NCBI RefSeq assembly: GCF_031010195.1
Contig: NZ_JAUAMC010000003.1
Location: forward strand, 62,001-126,000
Origin: Halomonas sp. SpR8
GTDB lineage: Bacteria > Pseudomonadota > Gammaproteobacteria > Pseudomonadales > Halomonadaceae
Reading direction: 5' to 3'
DNA length: 64,000 nucleotides
Shown here: piece by piece, positions 41,124-50,559 of the stretch
Layout: each line of letters opens with the position of its first letter
Numbering within the stretch: the first letter of the stretch is position 1
Notes under the pieces: generated by a model
What the model saw: the letters and a program-made list of their open reading frames with translations, nothing else
What the model was told of the DNA's origin: nothing
Database searches by the model: none
Translations under genes and position numbers: made by a program

Positions 41124-41171
41124 GGTGGGGCTGCCTTTGAAAGGTTCTTAGAACTGGTTTTTAAAATCGCT

Positions 41172-41807
41172 TCAGAACCAGCGGTCACGCTTTTTACGCC
41201 GGCGCGGCAGATGTGGCACGATCAGCCCTACCAACAATCCCGCACCAGCGACGCCGCCACCGTACATGAAGTAGCGCATCAAGAGGTCTTCCTCCTGGGT
41301 CTCCAAACGGGCTTGAAGTCCTCTAACCTGTCGACGCGACTCTTCCGCTTGGCTATCAAGCTCCTGATTGCTCGCTTCAAGCTCAGCAATGCGACGCTCA
41401 CGAATCTCAAGCGTCTCGGTCATCGAAGAAACCCGCTCTTCCCAGGTCTCATTAATGCCATCAAGCTCGGCAGTCAATTCTTCAACCTGTTCTTCAAGTG
41501 CGGGTAGCTGCTCAACCGCGCTTGGCGTTTGCTGAAGCTCATCGCTCAATACCCAGACCGCGTTACCATCGCTGTTGCGCACGCGAGTGTAATTACCGCT
41601 AGTTTCAAGTACTTCAACCTGTTCGCCGGCATTCAAAGTGCCAATAATCCGATAACCATCGGTGGGACCACTGCGCACGTAAGTGCTCAACTCATCGGTC
41701 ACCCAGGCCTGGCTATCGGACTGAGCACTGGCATCAATGCTCGCCGCACTGAGTAAAATGCCAGCCGCAGCGGCGTAATATCGAAAACGTATTTTGTTTA
41801 CTTGCAT
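41172..41807 (-). CDS. SH3-domain, coiled-coil, membrane-anchored protein (TIGR04211 family)
   Basis: A 211-residue protein with an N-terminal signal peptide (YYAAAAGILLSAASIDASA), a bacterial SH3-like domain at about 32-95 (WVTDELSTYVRSGPTDGYRIIGTLNAGEQVEVLE), a long coiled coil at about 100-175 (LEEQVEELTAELDG..., ASNQELDSQAEESRRQVRGL) and a single C-terminal membrane span followed by basic residues RRRKKRDR. This is the TIGR04211 layout. It probably sits in the inner membrane facing the periplasm. Function is unknown; peptidoglycan contact is suggested only by the SH3 domain. Confidence 0.88.
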   Translation of the reverse strand: MQVNKIRFRYYAAAAGILLSAASIDASAQSDSQAWVTDELSTYVRSGPTDGYRIIGTLNAGEQVEVLETSGNYTRVRNSDGNAVWVLSDELQQTPSAVEQLPALEEQVEELTAELDGINETWEERVSSMTETLEIRERRIAELEASNQELDSQAEESRRQVRGLQARLETQEEDLLMRYFMYGGGVAGAGLLVGLIVPHLPRRRKKRDRWF

Positions 41808-41895
41808 GACATCATGTCCTGATTAAAAACGCTGCAAGGCGGACGAAGCCAACAGCGCTTGTCGCTTAACTGAGCGGTGCGCTTGTCTCATACGC

Positions 41896-42225
41896 TTACC
41901 CTTCGCCACGAGGTGGTAGCGGAAAGGGACGGGGGAACTCCGCGACCCGAGCATCGGTCTTGACCGCTTTCAATGGCCCTTCGCGCTCTACTTCATCAAT
42001 GCGCACAATCGCATTTAACGGTAGGTAGCTACGCTTAACGCCGTCGAAGGTTCGCTGCAATTTTTCAGTTGCAGGGTCGACCACTACCCGTGAAGCATCG
42101 TCAAAGACAAACTCCTCGACTTCAATAAAGCCCCAGAGTTCGCTTTGAAAGATCTCTCGAACGTATAAATCCCAAATTTCACCCTGTTGGTGAACCACTA
42201 CACGGTAGATCGGCTTGGCCGCCAT
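41896..42225 (-). CDS. DUF1820 family protein
   Basis: A 109-residue cytoplasmic protein starting MAAKPIYRVVVHQQGEIWDL, the usual start of DUF1820 proteins. This ATG has GAGGA 10 bp upstream and is preferred to one 30 bp earlier. The central GFIEVEEFVFDD, VDPATEKLQRTFDGVKRSY and PLNAIVRIDEVEREG match the family. The C-terminus ends in a Pro/Arg/Gly-rich tail (FPRPFPLPPRGEG). Function unknown. It lies upstream of the SH3 gene on the same strand, 88 bp away. Confidence 0.88.
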   Translation of the reverse strand: MAAKPIYRVVVHQQGEIWDLYVREIFQSELWGFIEVEEFVFDDASRVVVDPATEKLQRTFDGVKRSYLPLNAIVRIDEVEREGPLKAVKTDARVAEFPRPFPLPPRGEG

Positions 42226-42471
42226 CTTGGCCTGTTCCTCTTGCCACTTGTACATGAAGTTGAACCGCCTAGCTTACCATATTCCTTCCGTTACGCCTCC
42301 CAGGTAAGCCTTCGACAATCTATGCGCGTTAATGCTGCGGACAAAACACTCATTAGCCGCTCATGCCACCCTCGTGTATGGTGACTCAGATAAGTTGGCA
42401 AATCTGTTCATTCTTCAAGTTCAAGAAAACGTAGCCGATGCCGATAATTTTAGCGTTTACACAAGCGTCGT

Positions 42472-42675
42472 GTGGTCAGCCGCTTAAACACCCCTGACGA
42501 GACCGGAAATCACACCTATTTTGAGTCACATGAGCTAACCTCACCAGTAGAAGAAACCGTCACTAAACGCACCGCGTTTGGTACCCATTGGGGTCTGATC
42601 TACTTTAAAGGCGAGGATGCGCATACGATCCGCGATCTGCTAAAACGCCAAGAAGATCTCGACTTCTATGTATAA
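42472..42675 (+). CDS. Small hypothetical ORF upstream of the papain-like protein gene
   Basis: A 67-residue frame starting with GTG and ending DLLKRQEDLDFYV, 30 bp before the next gene. Composition is ordinary and soluble (TKRTAFGTHWGLIYFKGEDAH), and it occupies an otherwise empty 480-bp interval. There is no good ribosome site before the GTG. No family recognised. It may be a real small gene of the downstream operon or chance; confidence is low. Confidence 0.35.
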   Translation: MVSRLNTPDETGNHTYFESHELTSPVEETVTKRTAFGTHWGLIYFKGEDAHTIRDLLKRQEDLDFYV

Positions 42676-42705
42676 TCCCCGCTCATGCAGGGATAAGGAG
42701 TCACC

Positions 42706-44748
42706 GTGGAGACAGATCAAGTGTCGTCTTCTCAAGAAGATAGCAAGCTCGATGTCCTGTTGAGCAAATTTGATGAAGCCGTGCACCTGCTCACGCAGGC
42801 GCCAACCTTCTCAAAGCCCGCCGTACTGCCACGTGTATTAGACACTGCGCGGAGTGTACTGCTGGAGGATGGCGGTTGCGAAGCACTGGAGTTACGCGCG
42901 CAAGCGTTTGAAGATTCAGGCGTATTTTTGGGCTCCGATTGGGAAACACCCCAATTTCTTGTGCCTACGTTGACAACCTTCGCGCTAAAAAGCGCAGATG
43001 CCAATGTGGTCGTCATTGAGGCATTAAGCGAGCTGCGGCTCCTTGCCGTCGCCAAAGGCGATTTCGTGCATTCTCTCGTTTCCGCAGAACATGCACACCA
43101 CTACCTCACCCAGGTAATGGCGATTAATCTATGGCTGCTGTTCTTACCACCCAGCGAGGCGGAACGTGAGACGCAAGGAAGCTTGGCATCCATTCCTCGT
43201 CACCTCTTCCAGCATCTCGCTGATCGCATTGGCTACGAACATATTGTTGATCAACTGATTGATGAGATATGGCGCATTTTAAAACAGCGCCCTATCCAGG
43301 TTGATTCGATCAAACAGATGATCACCCAAATTGCGCTGTGCCAGGCCAATCCCAGCATTGATCTGGGCGCCAGCGGACAAGGCGCCGACCGTCTAGTGAG
43401 TTCGCTTTATGGCCCCACCCAGGCCTGTCGTGAAGATCCCGGCGTCGATGTTTATCGCGACCGGTTAGAGCATATGGATCAGGCCGCCCTGCAGGCTGAA
43501 TCCACAGGGTTTGCTCGGGCAATGCACGACACCGGTCTCGTGTCGCCTTATCACGCCGTGCTGTTACGCCACTTGCTTGAAGAGGGGGATCACTTACTTT
43601 CCGAGGCGCTGGGGCTATCGTCAACGGGGCGCGACTGCTTGCTCTGTTATCGCGAACTGGTTCAAGCGCTTATACGTGGCGGCGTTTATCCCGCCACAGC
43701 GCAGGCAGTCTACGGCCTTGCGCTGATGCTCGAGCGTGGCATTCTCTACCAGCCGCCGGTGGCGCCGGCGATGTGGCGCCAGCTGAACCTGCCACTTTCA
43801 GAGTGGTCACAGTCGCGGCTTAACATGGCGTACGGGGACCTTGCATCCCCACGCGCTCGCTTGATCGAAGGCGTGCTGTGCATGCTGGGGCTACCGCTAG
43901 GGGTGGGCCAAGGCAATAACCCAACTTGCCAATCGGCCCGGGCGCTTTCAATGTGGGCTTACAACGACCCGGACTATTTACTGCAGATGGTGGCCTGGGC
44001 CGCGCGTGACGACGAAATCATTATGCATTTTGAAGGTCAGGCGATTTCGTCAATGGAGACCATTGCAGGCGTTGCCAAGGAACTGCCAATGGATCTCGAC
44101 CCTGTCTCACTGATCGTCGTGCCCCACCTGGACCGTATTTATGCGGAAATGGGCCGGCGCTGTGTGAGCCGCGAGGGCGACCCCCACCGCTGGGTTAACC
44201 CTGAGTTTCACGGCTGGTGGTCGGGCCGCGGTTTTCGTATCAATGTCGATGTAGCCACTGGGCAGTTAACCGATGTGGACGATTTTGTGCGTCGCTTCTA
44301 CGCCTACTATCACCCTTATTACAATGGCAATCAGCCGCTGATTCATCCCCAACCTGCAGGCATTGCAGTTACCGATAGCGCGGCGCGTTTTATCGGTTGG
44401 CATGCGATTACCATTTTGCGTGCCTCCCTCGACCCTTCCGATATCATGAGGGTGTATTTCTACAATCCGAATAATGATAGCGGCCAGGATTGGGGCGATG
44501 GCGTTATTGTGAGCACATCGGGCAACGGCGAACGCTTTGGAGAGGCGTCGTTACCTTTTGATCGCTTTGCATCGCGACTGTATATTTATCATTATGATCC
44601 ACTCGAACGCGGTGAATTGGTTTCTGTTACTAGCGAAGAGTTGAGTAATGTTAAACACTACCTGCATCGTAGTTGGGGGGCTTCGCGCTTACCGCCTACC
44701 GAACTTCAGGCAGACCAAGGCCCTAACGCACCTCCTGAGGCGGGTTAA
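42706..44748 (+). CDS. Hypothetical protein with papain-like C-terminal half
   Basis: A 680-residue cytoplasmic protein (no signal peptide or membrane span) starting with GTG after TAAGGAGTCACC. I do not recognise the family. Residues 1-390 are mainly helical and poor in motifs. The C-terminal half shows Q402-G-N-N-P-T-C408, with the same Gln-to-Cys spacing of six as papain (Q19, C25). Then comes GWHAITILRA (H566) and YNPNN (N587) followed by DWGDG. Gln/Cys/His/Asn in this order is the papain/transglutaminase-like arrangement, so a thiol peptidase, amidase or transferase is plausible. Activity is inference. The tlyA gene lies just downstream with a repeat between. Confidence 0.8.
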   Translation: METDQVSSSQEDSKLDVLLSKFDEAVHLLTQAPTFSKPAVLPRVLDTARSVLLEDGGCEALELRAQAFEDSGVFLGSDWETPQFLVPTLTTFALKSADANVVVIEALSELRLLAVAKGDFVHSLVSAEHAHHYLTQVMAINLWLLFLPPSEAERETQGSLASIPRHLFQHLADRIGYEHIVDQLIDEIWRILKQRPIQVDSIKQMITQIALCQANPSIDLGASGQGADRLVSSLYGPTQACREDPGVDVYRDRLEHMDQAALQAESTGFARAMHDTGLVSPYHAVLLRHLLEEGDHLLSEALGLSSTGRDCLLCYRELVQALIRGGVYPATAQAVYGLALMLERGILYQPPVAPAMWRQLNLPLSEWSQSRLNMAYGDLASPRARLIEGVLCMLGLPLGVGQGNNPTCQSARALSMWAYNDPDYLLQMVAWAARDDEIIMHFEGQAISSMETIAGVAKELPMDLDPVSLIVVPHLDRIYAEMGRRCVSREGDPHRWVNPEFHGWWSGRGFRINVDVATGQLTDVDDFVRRFYAYYHPYYNGNQPLIHPQPAGIAVTDSAARFIGWHAITILRASLDPSDIMRVYFYNPNNDSGQDWGDGVIVSTSGNGERFGEASLPFDRFASRLYIYHYDPLERGELVSVTSEELSNVKHYLHRSWGASRLPPTELQADQGPNAPPEAG

Positions 44749-44770
44749 GCAGCCCGCCGAACGACACTCT

Positions 44771-44854
44771 CAATCACTATGTCTCAAGCACTATGTCTCA
44801 AGCACTATGTCTCAAGCACTATGTCTCAAGCACTATGTCTCAAGCACTATGATG
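44771..44854 (+). repeat. 14-bp tandem repeat carrying start codons, upstream of tlyA
   Basis: Six 14-bp units fill 44771-44854: one variant (CAATCACTATGTCT), four perfect CAAGCACTATGTCT and a last unit CAAGCACTATGATG. Each has an ATG, at 44779, 44793, 44807, 44821, 44835 and 44849. The last is the predicted tlyA start, and 44807 is also in frame. From 44835 a mini-ORF MSQAL ends in TGA overlapping the tlyA ATG. Unit length is not a multiple of three, so copy-number change alters which upstream ATG is in frame. Confidence 0.9.
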
Positions 44855-45607
44855 CGACTCGACCAACTGTTGGTCAGCCAAGGGCTGGCCAACTCACGCA
44901 CCCGCGCTCAGCGGCTAATTCGTCACGGACGGATAAAGCTGGCGGAGAACGGTAAACCGTTAATGAAGGCGTCGGAGAAATGGCCCGAAGATACGCATTT
45001 TAACGTCGACGAAGACCCTGAAGAGCGCTATGTATCCCGCGCAGGTCTAAAGCTTGAGGCGGTGCTTTTAGCGCTTGGGCTTCGTTTCGATGACGATGTT
45101 GTGCTTGATATCGGACAGTCCACTGGCGGCTTTACAGACTGCGCGCTGCATTTTGGTGCCCACCACGTGGTGGGCGTGGAGGTCGGCCACGGACAGCTTG
45201 CCTCTGAGCTGCGCGGCGATCCTCGCGTCACCTGCCTGGAAGGCTTGAACGCGCGCTCAATGAGCAGTGCCGACGCGCTTATCAATGTGCTGACCGCTAA
45301 ACCTATTGATATCGCTATTATGGACGTCTCGTTTATATCCCAAACGCTAATTCTACCTGAAATTGCCAACCTCTTGCCTCCGAACGGCCAGCTAATCTCA
45401 CTAGTCAAACCCCAGTTTGAACTGACACCCGGCGCGTTGGATAAACGCGGCGTAGTGCGTGATGCCAAGCGCTTTGACGAAGTGGAAGCCAGCATCCGCA
45501 GCGCCTGTGAGGCTTGCGGGTTGGCCATTCGCCACTGGCAGGAGAGCCCGATCACTGGCGGTGATGGCAATCGCGAATTCCTCCTTCATGCGGTCAAAGT
45601 GGCTTAA
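44849..45607 (+). CDS. tlyA: TlyA-family rRNA methyltransferase
   Basis: A 252-residue protein with an S4 RNA-binding domain (about 2-65: MRLDQLLVSQGLANSRTRAQ) followed by an FtsJ/RrmJ-like SAM methyltransferase domain. The SAM motif is VVLDIGQSTGGFTDCALHFG, and IMDVSFIS and SLVKPQFEL are the other catalytic-region blocks. Mycobacterial TlyA 2'-O-methylates 16S and 23S rRNA; some members are called haemolysins. The start is the ATG in the last unit of a 14-bp repeat, with no Shine-Dalgarno sequence; a 14-residue longer version starting at 44807 is possible. It overlaps the end of the convergent MscK-like gene by 4 bp. Confidence 0.92.
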   Translation: MMRLDQLLVSQGLANSRTRAQRLIRHGRIKLAENGKPLMKASEKWPEDTHFNVDEDPEERYVSRAGLKLEAVLLALGLRFDDDVVLDIGQSTGGFTDCALHFGAHHVVGVEVGHGQLASELRGDPRVTCLEGLNARSMSSADALINVLTAKPIDIAIMDVSFISQTLILPEIANLLPPNGQLISLVKPQFELTPGALDKRGVVRDAKRFDEVEASIRSACEACGLAIRHWQESPITGGDGNREFLLHAVKVA

Positions 45608-48600
45608 CTCGTTCCAGGCGGTGAAAGGCGCGTTGCGGATTGGACTTTTACCCCCTCATCCTGGTCTCGATGAAGCCAAACATCCATCTGCTCAAAGGCC
45701 ACTCGAACGCCTGCCTCTCGAAACAGCTCGTCTACCCGGCAGTTAATCTCATCAGCGGCAAATAGACGATCGAGCAAGTCGTTAACGAAAATGCGTAACT
45801 CAAAGTTAAGGCTATGCTGGCCGTAGCTTAGGCAGAAAACTTGCGGTTCAGGGTCGGTTAGAACCCGTGGGTTTTCATCTGCAGCTTGGTACAATAGCTG
45901 GTGCACTTTCTCCATATCCGAGCCGTGAGCCACGCCGTAGGTAAGCACCACCCGGGTAATATTGTCCGACAGCGACCAGTTAATCAGTTGATCGGTGACA
46001 AAGGTCTTATTGGGAATAATGATCTCTTTGCGGTCAAAGTCTGTGACGGTAGTCGCACGAATACGAATGCGACTGACGGTACCATGTAAGTTGCCGATGG
46101 TAATGGTATCGCCAATACGAATCGGACGTTCAAACAGGATAATCAAGCCCGATATAAAGTTGGCAAAAATCTCCTGTAGACCAAAGCCCAATCCTACACT
46201 TAACGCAGCCACTAGCCACTGCAGCTTGTCCCAGGACACGCCCAGTGTCGCTAGCCCCATGACCACACCGGTACCCACAATGGTGTAGGAAAGCAGCGAG
46301 GTAATCGCATAAGAACTGCCCTGCTTCAATGACAGCCGGGACAGCACCATCACTTCCAAAAGGCCGGGCAAATTACTCGCCATAATAAACGTAATCGCCA
46401 CCACCAACAGAGCGGTAAACACGTCGGATATCGACAGAACGTTGTTGACGAGATCACCCTCTTGCGACTCCCACAGCGACACGTTATCTAAATAGCCCAG
46501 CACCGAGAGTAAATCAGACCAAACTAAATAAAACAGCGCGCTAAAGCCTATCAATACGATCAGCTTAGAGAGCCGCAGCGACTGACTATTGATCTGCTCC
46601 ATGTCGAGCGGAGGCTCTTCCACTACCTCAAGCCCGCCTTCGGCGCCCTCCTGTACCTGAGCCCGGCGGCGCGCCAGCGCGCGCCGATAGGCCAGCCGAC
46701 GCGCAGCCACCGCAAGGCTTCTCACCAACGTGGCTTCCACGACCACCCACAGTCCTAGCAGATAAAGGGTGATAGCGAACCTGCCCACCAGACGTAACGC
46801 CGTGTACTCGTAGCCCCAAACCACCAAACCCAGCAAGATAAGCGGCACCGAGGCCATGGCTAACCCTAGCAGCAAACGAAACAGCCGAACGCCAAAAATG
46901 GGGATATGTGCCAGTATCAGCTGCGCCAACCACCAACTCATGGCTATCAGACCTAGTGATAATAACCCTAGTGCTACAGGCCGCAGCGCTAGCGGCGTTT
47001 CCATTTCCCCTGACATTGCCGCAATCGCAATGACCGGTACTAAAGCCACGCCTAAACCACCCAATAATTGACGCAAGCGGGCGTTGTACTGGGGCGACCA
47101 GGTAAAGTGGCGCTCCGCCACGCCATCGGGAACCAGTAGCCTGCGTACCCACGCGACCGCCGCCCAACTAAGCGCCAATTGCAGCAGCGCAGGTGCTACG
47201 CTCTTGGCCAACGGCCCTTCCGCAGCCAGCAACCCCACACCAACGCCGGCTAATGCCAACGGGCCGGAGATTGCCAACAGCGCATTGAGTAACACCGCTC
47301 TCGGGGTATGTAACTGCGTATCACTCTTTAATCGCCCAATTTGTGAATGCAGCTTGGCCAAGATAGCCTTTATTTGCCGCCGTAAGCCTATAAGCACTAG
47401 GCTCAGCACGATCAGCGGCGCTCCTCTTAGCACTTCCCAGGAAAGCCCTTGCCAGTGCGTAGGTAAAACCGCCCGCCACTCTCCCTCCTGCCACTCCAAT
47501 AGCAGGTTATGTGGCAACTGACGCAGCCAATTAAGATCTAAAGGGCGGCTATTGGCGACCCAAAACAGCTGCTCATCGATGGTTTCACGCAGTTCGCTGG
47601 TGGTGGTCAACAGTTGCTGCTGGTTCAGTTGCAGCTCAATTGCCGCGCTTAGCAAGCTTCCGTAAGACTGCTCTAACTGCTCGACCAGCTCGCGCCTGGA
47701 TTGATATAGCCGCGACAACGAATCGACAAGGCCCGGCGTCGCCTCAATACCGGCCTCTGCCAATCGCGAGGTAGCAAACTGTTCGCTTTGACGCAGATCG
47801 TCACGTTGGCGTGCCAAATCAAACTGCTTTAAACGCAGATCGGCAATTTCATCCTGCAAATCACGTGGGGCAGCTAACGGAGGCAATGATTGGCGCTGTT
47901 CACGGAGAATACGTGATAGCAGTTGGCTGCCACGAATCGCCTCAATTTGTTCATTGAGGCTGCGCTGCAGTTGACGCACATGCTCCAACTGACGCTGCGC
48001 TTCAATATTCTCGCGCACAATACTATTAGCGCGATCCGTCGCTCGCAGCAGTTCCAGGCTTAGGGTTTGATTGGTCTGTTGTGCTTGCACAACCACGGGT
48101 TGTCCGGCGGCAATTAATGGGTTATCCCGTGCCGCATCGGCAATCGCCTGCTCGGAGGCCAAACGGCGCTGTTGATCTATCACTCCTTGCAGCATGTTGA
48201 GCTGCTGCTCTTGATAGTCGACCTGTATCATAAGCACATCACGGCGCTGCTGAGCCAATTCACGCAGCCGGCTATTGGCGCTCAGCTCACGCTGATAAAA
48301 TCTCACTTCGCGGTCAGCCAGCGCGCGCTCTAGGCGGAACTGGATAAGCCGTGCGTCATTCAACGCAGAAAGTTGGCGATCCGCAAGCAAAGCCTCGCGC
48401 TCATCGTGTTGTCGGCGTAAACTCTCCGCGCGTTGAAGCGTTTCCGCAATAGATTGTTGAGCACGCTCAGGAAGAGTCTGCGCAGCTAACAGCTGCGAGT
48501 TCACTTCCGCCAGTTGACTTTGCAGCCGTTGAAGCTCAACCACTGCCTCGGTTTGCAAGGATTCCAGCTCGTCGAGGGGACGATCACTCAAATCGGCAAC

Positions 48601-48954
48601 TGAAAGCTGCTGGGCTGCCTCTTCCGCGTCATTCAACTCAAGCTGAAGGCTTGATAGAAGCTCCGGGGCTTGCTCAACCCGAGCGTCTAGTGCATTGAGC
48701 CGCTCATTAACCGACGTCAGCCGCTCGTAGGCTTCAATAGCGGCCTCTAAGGCCCCTTTGTCGCTGGCCTGCTGATCGGTTAATGTATCCTCTAGTCCTT
48801 CTAGCTCAGCGAGCCGTGCTGCCAATTCAGCCTGCTCAGGGACACGATCAAGCATGTTCGCTTGAACCGCGGCATAAGTCTGATTAATAGCGGTACTGCT
48901 AATTAGCAGTAGGAATAAACACGTTACAATCCATTTATAGACGCATTTCACCAC
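45604..48954 (-). CDS. MscK/KefA-like mechanosensitive channel
   Basis: About 1116 residues. A signal peptide is followed by a long periplasmic region rich in coiled coil (about 30-480; LEGLEDTLTDQQ, RRQHDEREALLADRQ). Then come multiple membrane spans (about 500-900) and the MscS core. The pore helix region is VAALSVGLGFGLQEIFANFISG, followed by ILFERPIRIGDTITIG and the cytoplasmic beta and alpha-beta domains. This is the MscK architecture; it releases solutes on hypo-osmotic shock, sensible for a halophile. The start is uncertain: a GTG at 48954 has GAGG upstream, and the frame is open to an ATG at 48990. Confidence 0.9.
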   Translation of the reverse strand: MVKCVYKWIVTCLFLLLISSTAINQTYAAVQANMLDRVPEQAELAARLAELEGLEDTLTDQQASDKGALEAAIEAYERLTSVNERLNALDARVEQAPELLSSLQLELNDAEEAAQQLSVADLSDRPLDELESLQTEAVVELQRLQSQLAEVNSQLLAAQTLPERAQQSIAETLQRAESLRRQHDEREALLADRQLSALNDARLIQFRLERALADREVRFYQRELSANSRLRELAQQRRDVLMIQVDYQEQQLNMLQGVIDQQRRLASEQAIADAARDNPLIAAGQPVVVQAQQTNQTLSLELLRATDRANSIVRENIEAQRQLEHVRQLQRSLNEQIEAIRGSQLLSRILREQRQSLPPLAAPRDLQDEIADLRLKQFDLARQRDDLRQSEQFATSRLAEAGIEATPGLVDSLSRLYQSRRELVEQLEQSYGSLLSAAIELQLNQQQLLTTTSELRETIDEQLFWVANSRPLDLNWLRQLPHNLLLEWQEGEWRAVLPTHWQGLSWEVLRGAPLIVLSLVLIGLRRQIKAILAKLHSQIGRLKSDTQLHTPRAVLLNALLAISGPLALAGVGVGLLAAEGPLAKSVAPALLQLALSWAAVAWVRRLLVPDGVAERHFTWSPQYNARLRQLLGGLGVALVPVIAIAAMSGEMETPLALRPVALGLLSLGLIAMSWWLAQLILAHIPIFGVRLFRLLLGLAMASVPLILLGLVVWGYEYTALRLVGRFAITLYLLGLWVVVEATLVRSLAVAARRLAYRRALARRRAQVQEGAEGGLEVVEEPPLDMEQINSQSLRLSKLIVLIGFSALFYLVWSDLLSVLGYLDNVSLWESQEGDLVNNVLSISDVFTALLVVAITFIMASNLPGLLEVMVLSRLSLKQGSSYAITSLLSYTIVGTGVVMGLATLGVSWDKLQWLVAALSVGLGFGLQEIFANFISGLIILFERPIRIGDTITIGNLHGTVSRIRIRATTVTDFDRKEIIIPNKTFVTDQLINWSLSDNITRVVLTYGVAHGSDMEKVHQLLYQAADENPRVLTDPEPQVFCLSYGQHSLNFELRIFVNDLLDRLFAADEINCRVDELFREAGVRVAFEQMDVWLHRDQDEGVKVQSATRLSPPGTS

Positions 48955-49116
48955 GTTACTTATGCCTCGTTGACATCGAATGCTCCGCATACACGGATAT
49001 TAGGGTTATTGTCAGACGTTCTGATAGCCAGCGCAATCAGAGGTGTTGACTTCCGCAGGCGGCGTGTTAGAAACGAGGTTGGCTTTTGCCACCCTATTAC
49101 TTTGCGAGTCACCTTG

Positions 49117-50148
49117 ATGGTCACCCCAAAATTGCCGTTAAAGAAATTAATCCTCCTGCTGGGCCTTGCCACTTTCAGTGCAGATGCCTTCGCTGAATCC
49201 CAGCAAGAGATCGAAGAGCGCATCCGCGCGCTTAACGCTGAGCTGTATGACTTGCGCCAGCAGTTGCAGCAGGCGGAAGACCCACAGACAGCCACACTCG
49301 GCACTGAGGTTGAACCGCTGCCTGAAGATGCGGCACGGGAAGACCTAAGCGATCGTCGCGAGCTTGAACAGGAATCCAGCCGCAACCCGTTTTCAATCAC
49401 TACGCACCGCACCAACTACCTGTTTCCGGTTAGTTACAATGCCAACCAAAATCCTGAGAGCTTTCGCAACATTTCTAATGATGGCAAACCGGATGACGTG
49501 GAGTTGAAATTCCAGTTCAGCGCTAAGGTTAATCTCGCTGAGCAGGTTTTTGGTAACTATGGCGATGTCTACTTTGGTTATACCCAGCGTAGCTGGTGGC
49601 AGGCTTACAATACCGATGCCTCATCACCTTTCCGTGAGACCAACTACGAGCCTGAAATATTTATCGATTTTGATAATGCCTGGGAGGCGCTTGGGTGGGT
49701 GAACACCCGCAACCGAGTATCCCTTAATCACCAGTCTAACGGTCGCTCAGATCCGCTTTCGCGTAGCTGGAACCGTGTCTATCTGGAAAGCACTTTTCAG
49801 CGTGGCGATTGGGCGTTTACCGTCGCACCGCATTGGCGCATACCGGAATCCAAAGAGGATGACGACAACCCGGATATCGAGCGCTACATGGGATATGGCG
49901 ATATTCGTCTCGCCAAACGTCTTAATAACAACCATGAAATGAGCGGACAATTACGCGGCAACCCAAGCGCTGGTAATATTGGCACACAGATCGATTATAG
50001 CTGGCCTGCTTTCAACAGCTTGCGTGCGCATGTACAGTACTATTATGGATACGGCGAAAGTTTGATCGATTATGACCATCGCGTGCACCGTTTAAGTATT
50101 GGATTTAGCCTCAATCCCTTATTTAGTGCTTCAGGGCTGAACCGATAG
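49117..50148 (+). CDS. pldA: Outer membrane phospholipase A (OMPLA)
   Basis: A 343-residue outer-membrane beta-barrel esterase. The chosen ATG gives MVTPKLPLKKLILLLGLATF, a signal peptide cleaved near AFA; the frame is open further upstream to 48970 but without a plausible signal. A short coiled-coil segment after cleavage (SQQEIEERIRALNAELYDLRQQL) is an addition to the E. coli layout. The catalytic motif NHQSNGRSDPLSRSWNR holds the His, Ser and Asn triad, and Ca2+-dependent dimerisation is known for the family. It hydrolyses phospholipids misplaced in the outer leaflet. It is divergent from the MscK-like gene. Confidence 0.93.
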   Translation: MVTPKLPLKKLILLLGLATFSADAFAESQQEIEERIRALNAELYDLRQQLQQAEDPQTATLGTEVEPLPEDAAREDLSDRRELEQESSRNPFSITTHRTNYLFPVSYNANQNPESFRNISNDGKPDDVELKFQFSAKVNLAEQVFGNYGDVYFGYTQRSWWQAYNTDASSPFRETNYEPEIFIDFDNAWEALGWVNTRNRVSLNHQSNGRSDPLSRSWNRVYLESTFQRGDWAFTVAPHWRIPESKEDDDNPDIERYMGYGDIRLAKRLNNNHEMSGQLRGNPSAGNIGTQIDYSWPAFNSLRAHVQYYYGYGESLIDYDHRVHRLSIGFSLNPLFSASGLNR

Positions 50149-50226
50149 TCACAATTGCTTGTCTGTTATTGTGTGGCTGCTATGCTGAACAGCAGCTAAA
50201 TCATTCACTCGTCAAAGGAAGACTCC

Positions 50227-50559
50227 ATGGCTAAACGTCAAGCCACTTACTCTACTCAAGCCGATCAACTTAAAGATGATCTGCGCCACTTAAGTGAAAC
50301 CGTTGAAGAGCTAGTCAATGCGACAGCCAAAGATGCCAGCGGAGAGATGAACGACCTTCGCTCACGTGCCGAGCGCCGTTTGAAGGATACTCGTGCGCGG
50401 CTTGAAGCGCGTGGCGAGCGCATTTACGACGAAACGCGCGACTCATTAACGCATCAAGCCGATGCATGTGATCGTTACGTGCACGAGAATCCCTGGACTA
50501 GCATCGGTATCGGTGCTGCTGCGGGTTTGGTCGTCGGTATGCTGCTCGGTCGTCGCTAA
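50227..50559 (+). CDS. DUF883 (ElaB/YqjD) family membrane-anchored protein
   Basis: A 110-residue protein. A charged helical N-terminal part (TQADQLKDDLRHLSETVEELVNATAKDASG) is followed by coiled coil with many Arg residues, then DRYVHENPWTSIGIGAAAGLVVGMLLGRR, the typical DUF883 C-terminal membrane anchor with a glycine-zipper pattern. E. coli YqjD and ElaB bind ribosomes at the inner membrane in stationary phase. It is first gene of a three-gene unit; its stop overlaps the next ATG (TAATG). Confidence 0.92.
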   Translation: MAKRQATYSTQADQLKDDLRHLSETVEELVNATAKDASGEMNDLRSRAERRLKDTRARLEARGERIYDETRDSLTHQADACDRYVHENPWTSIGIGAAAGLVVGMLLGRR

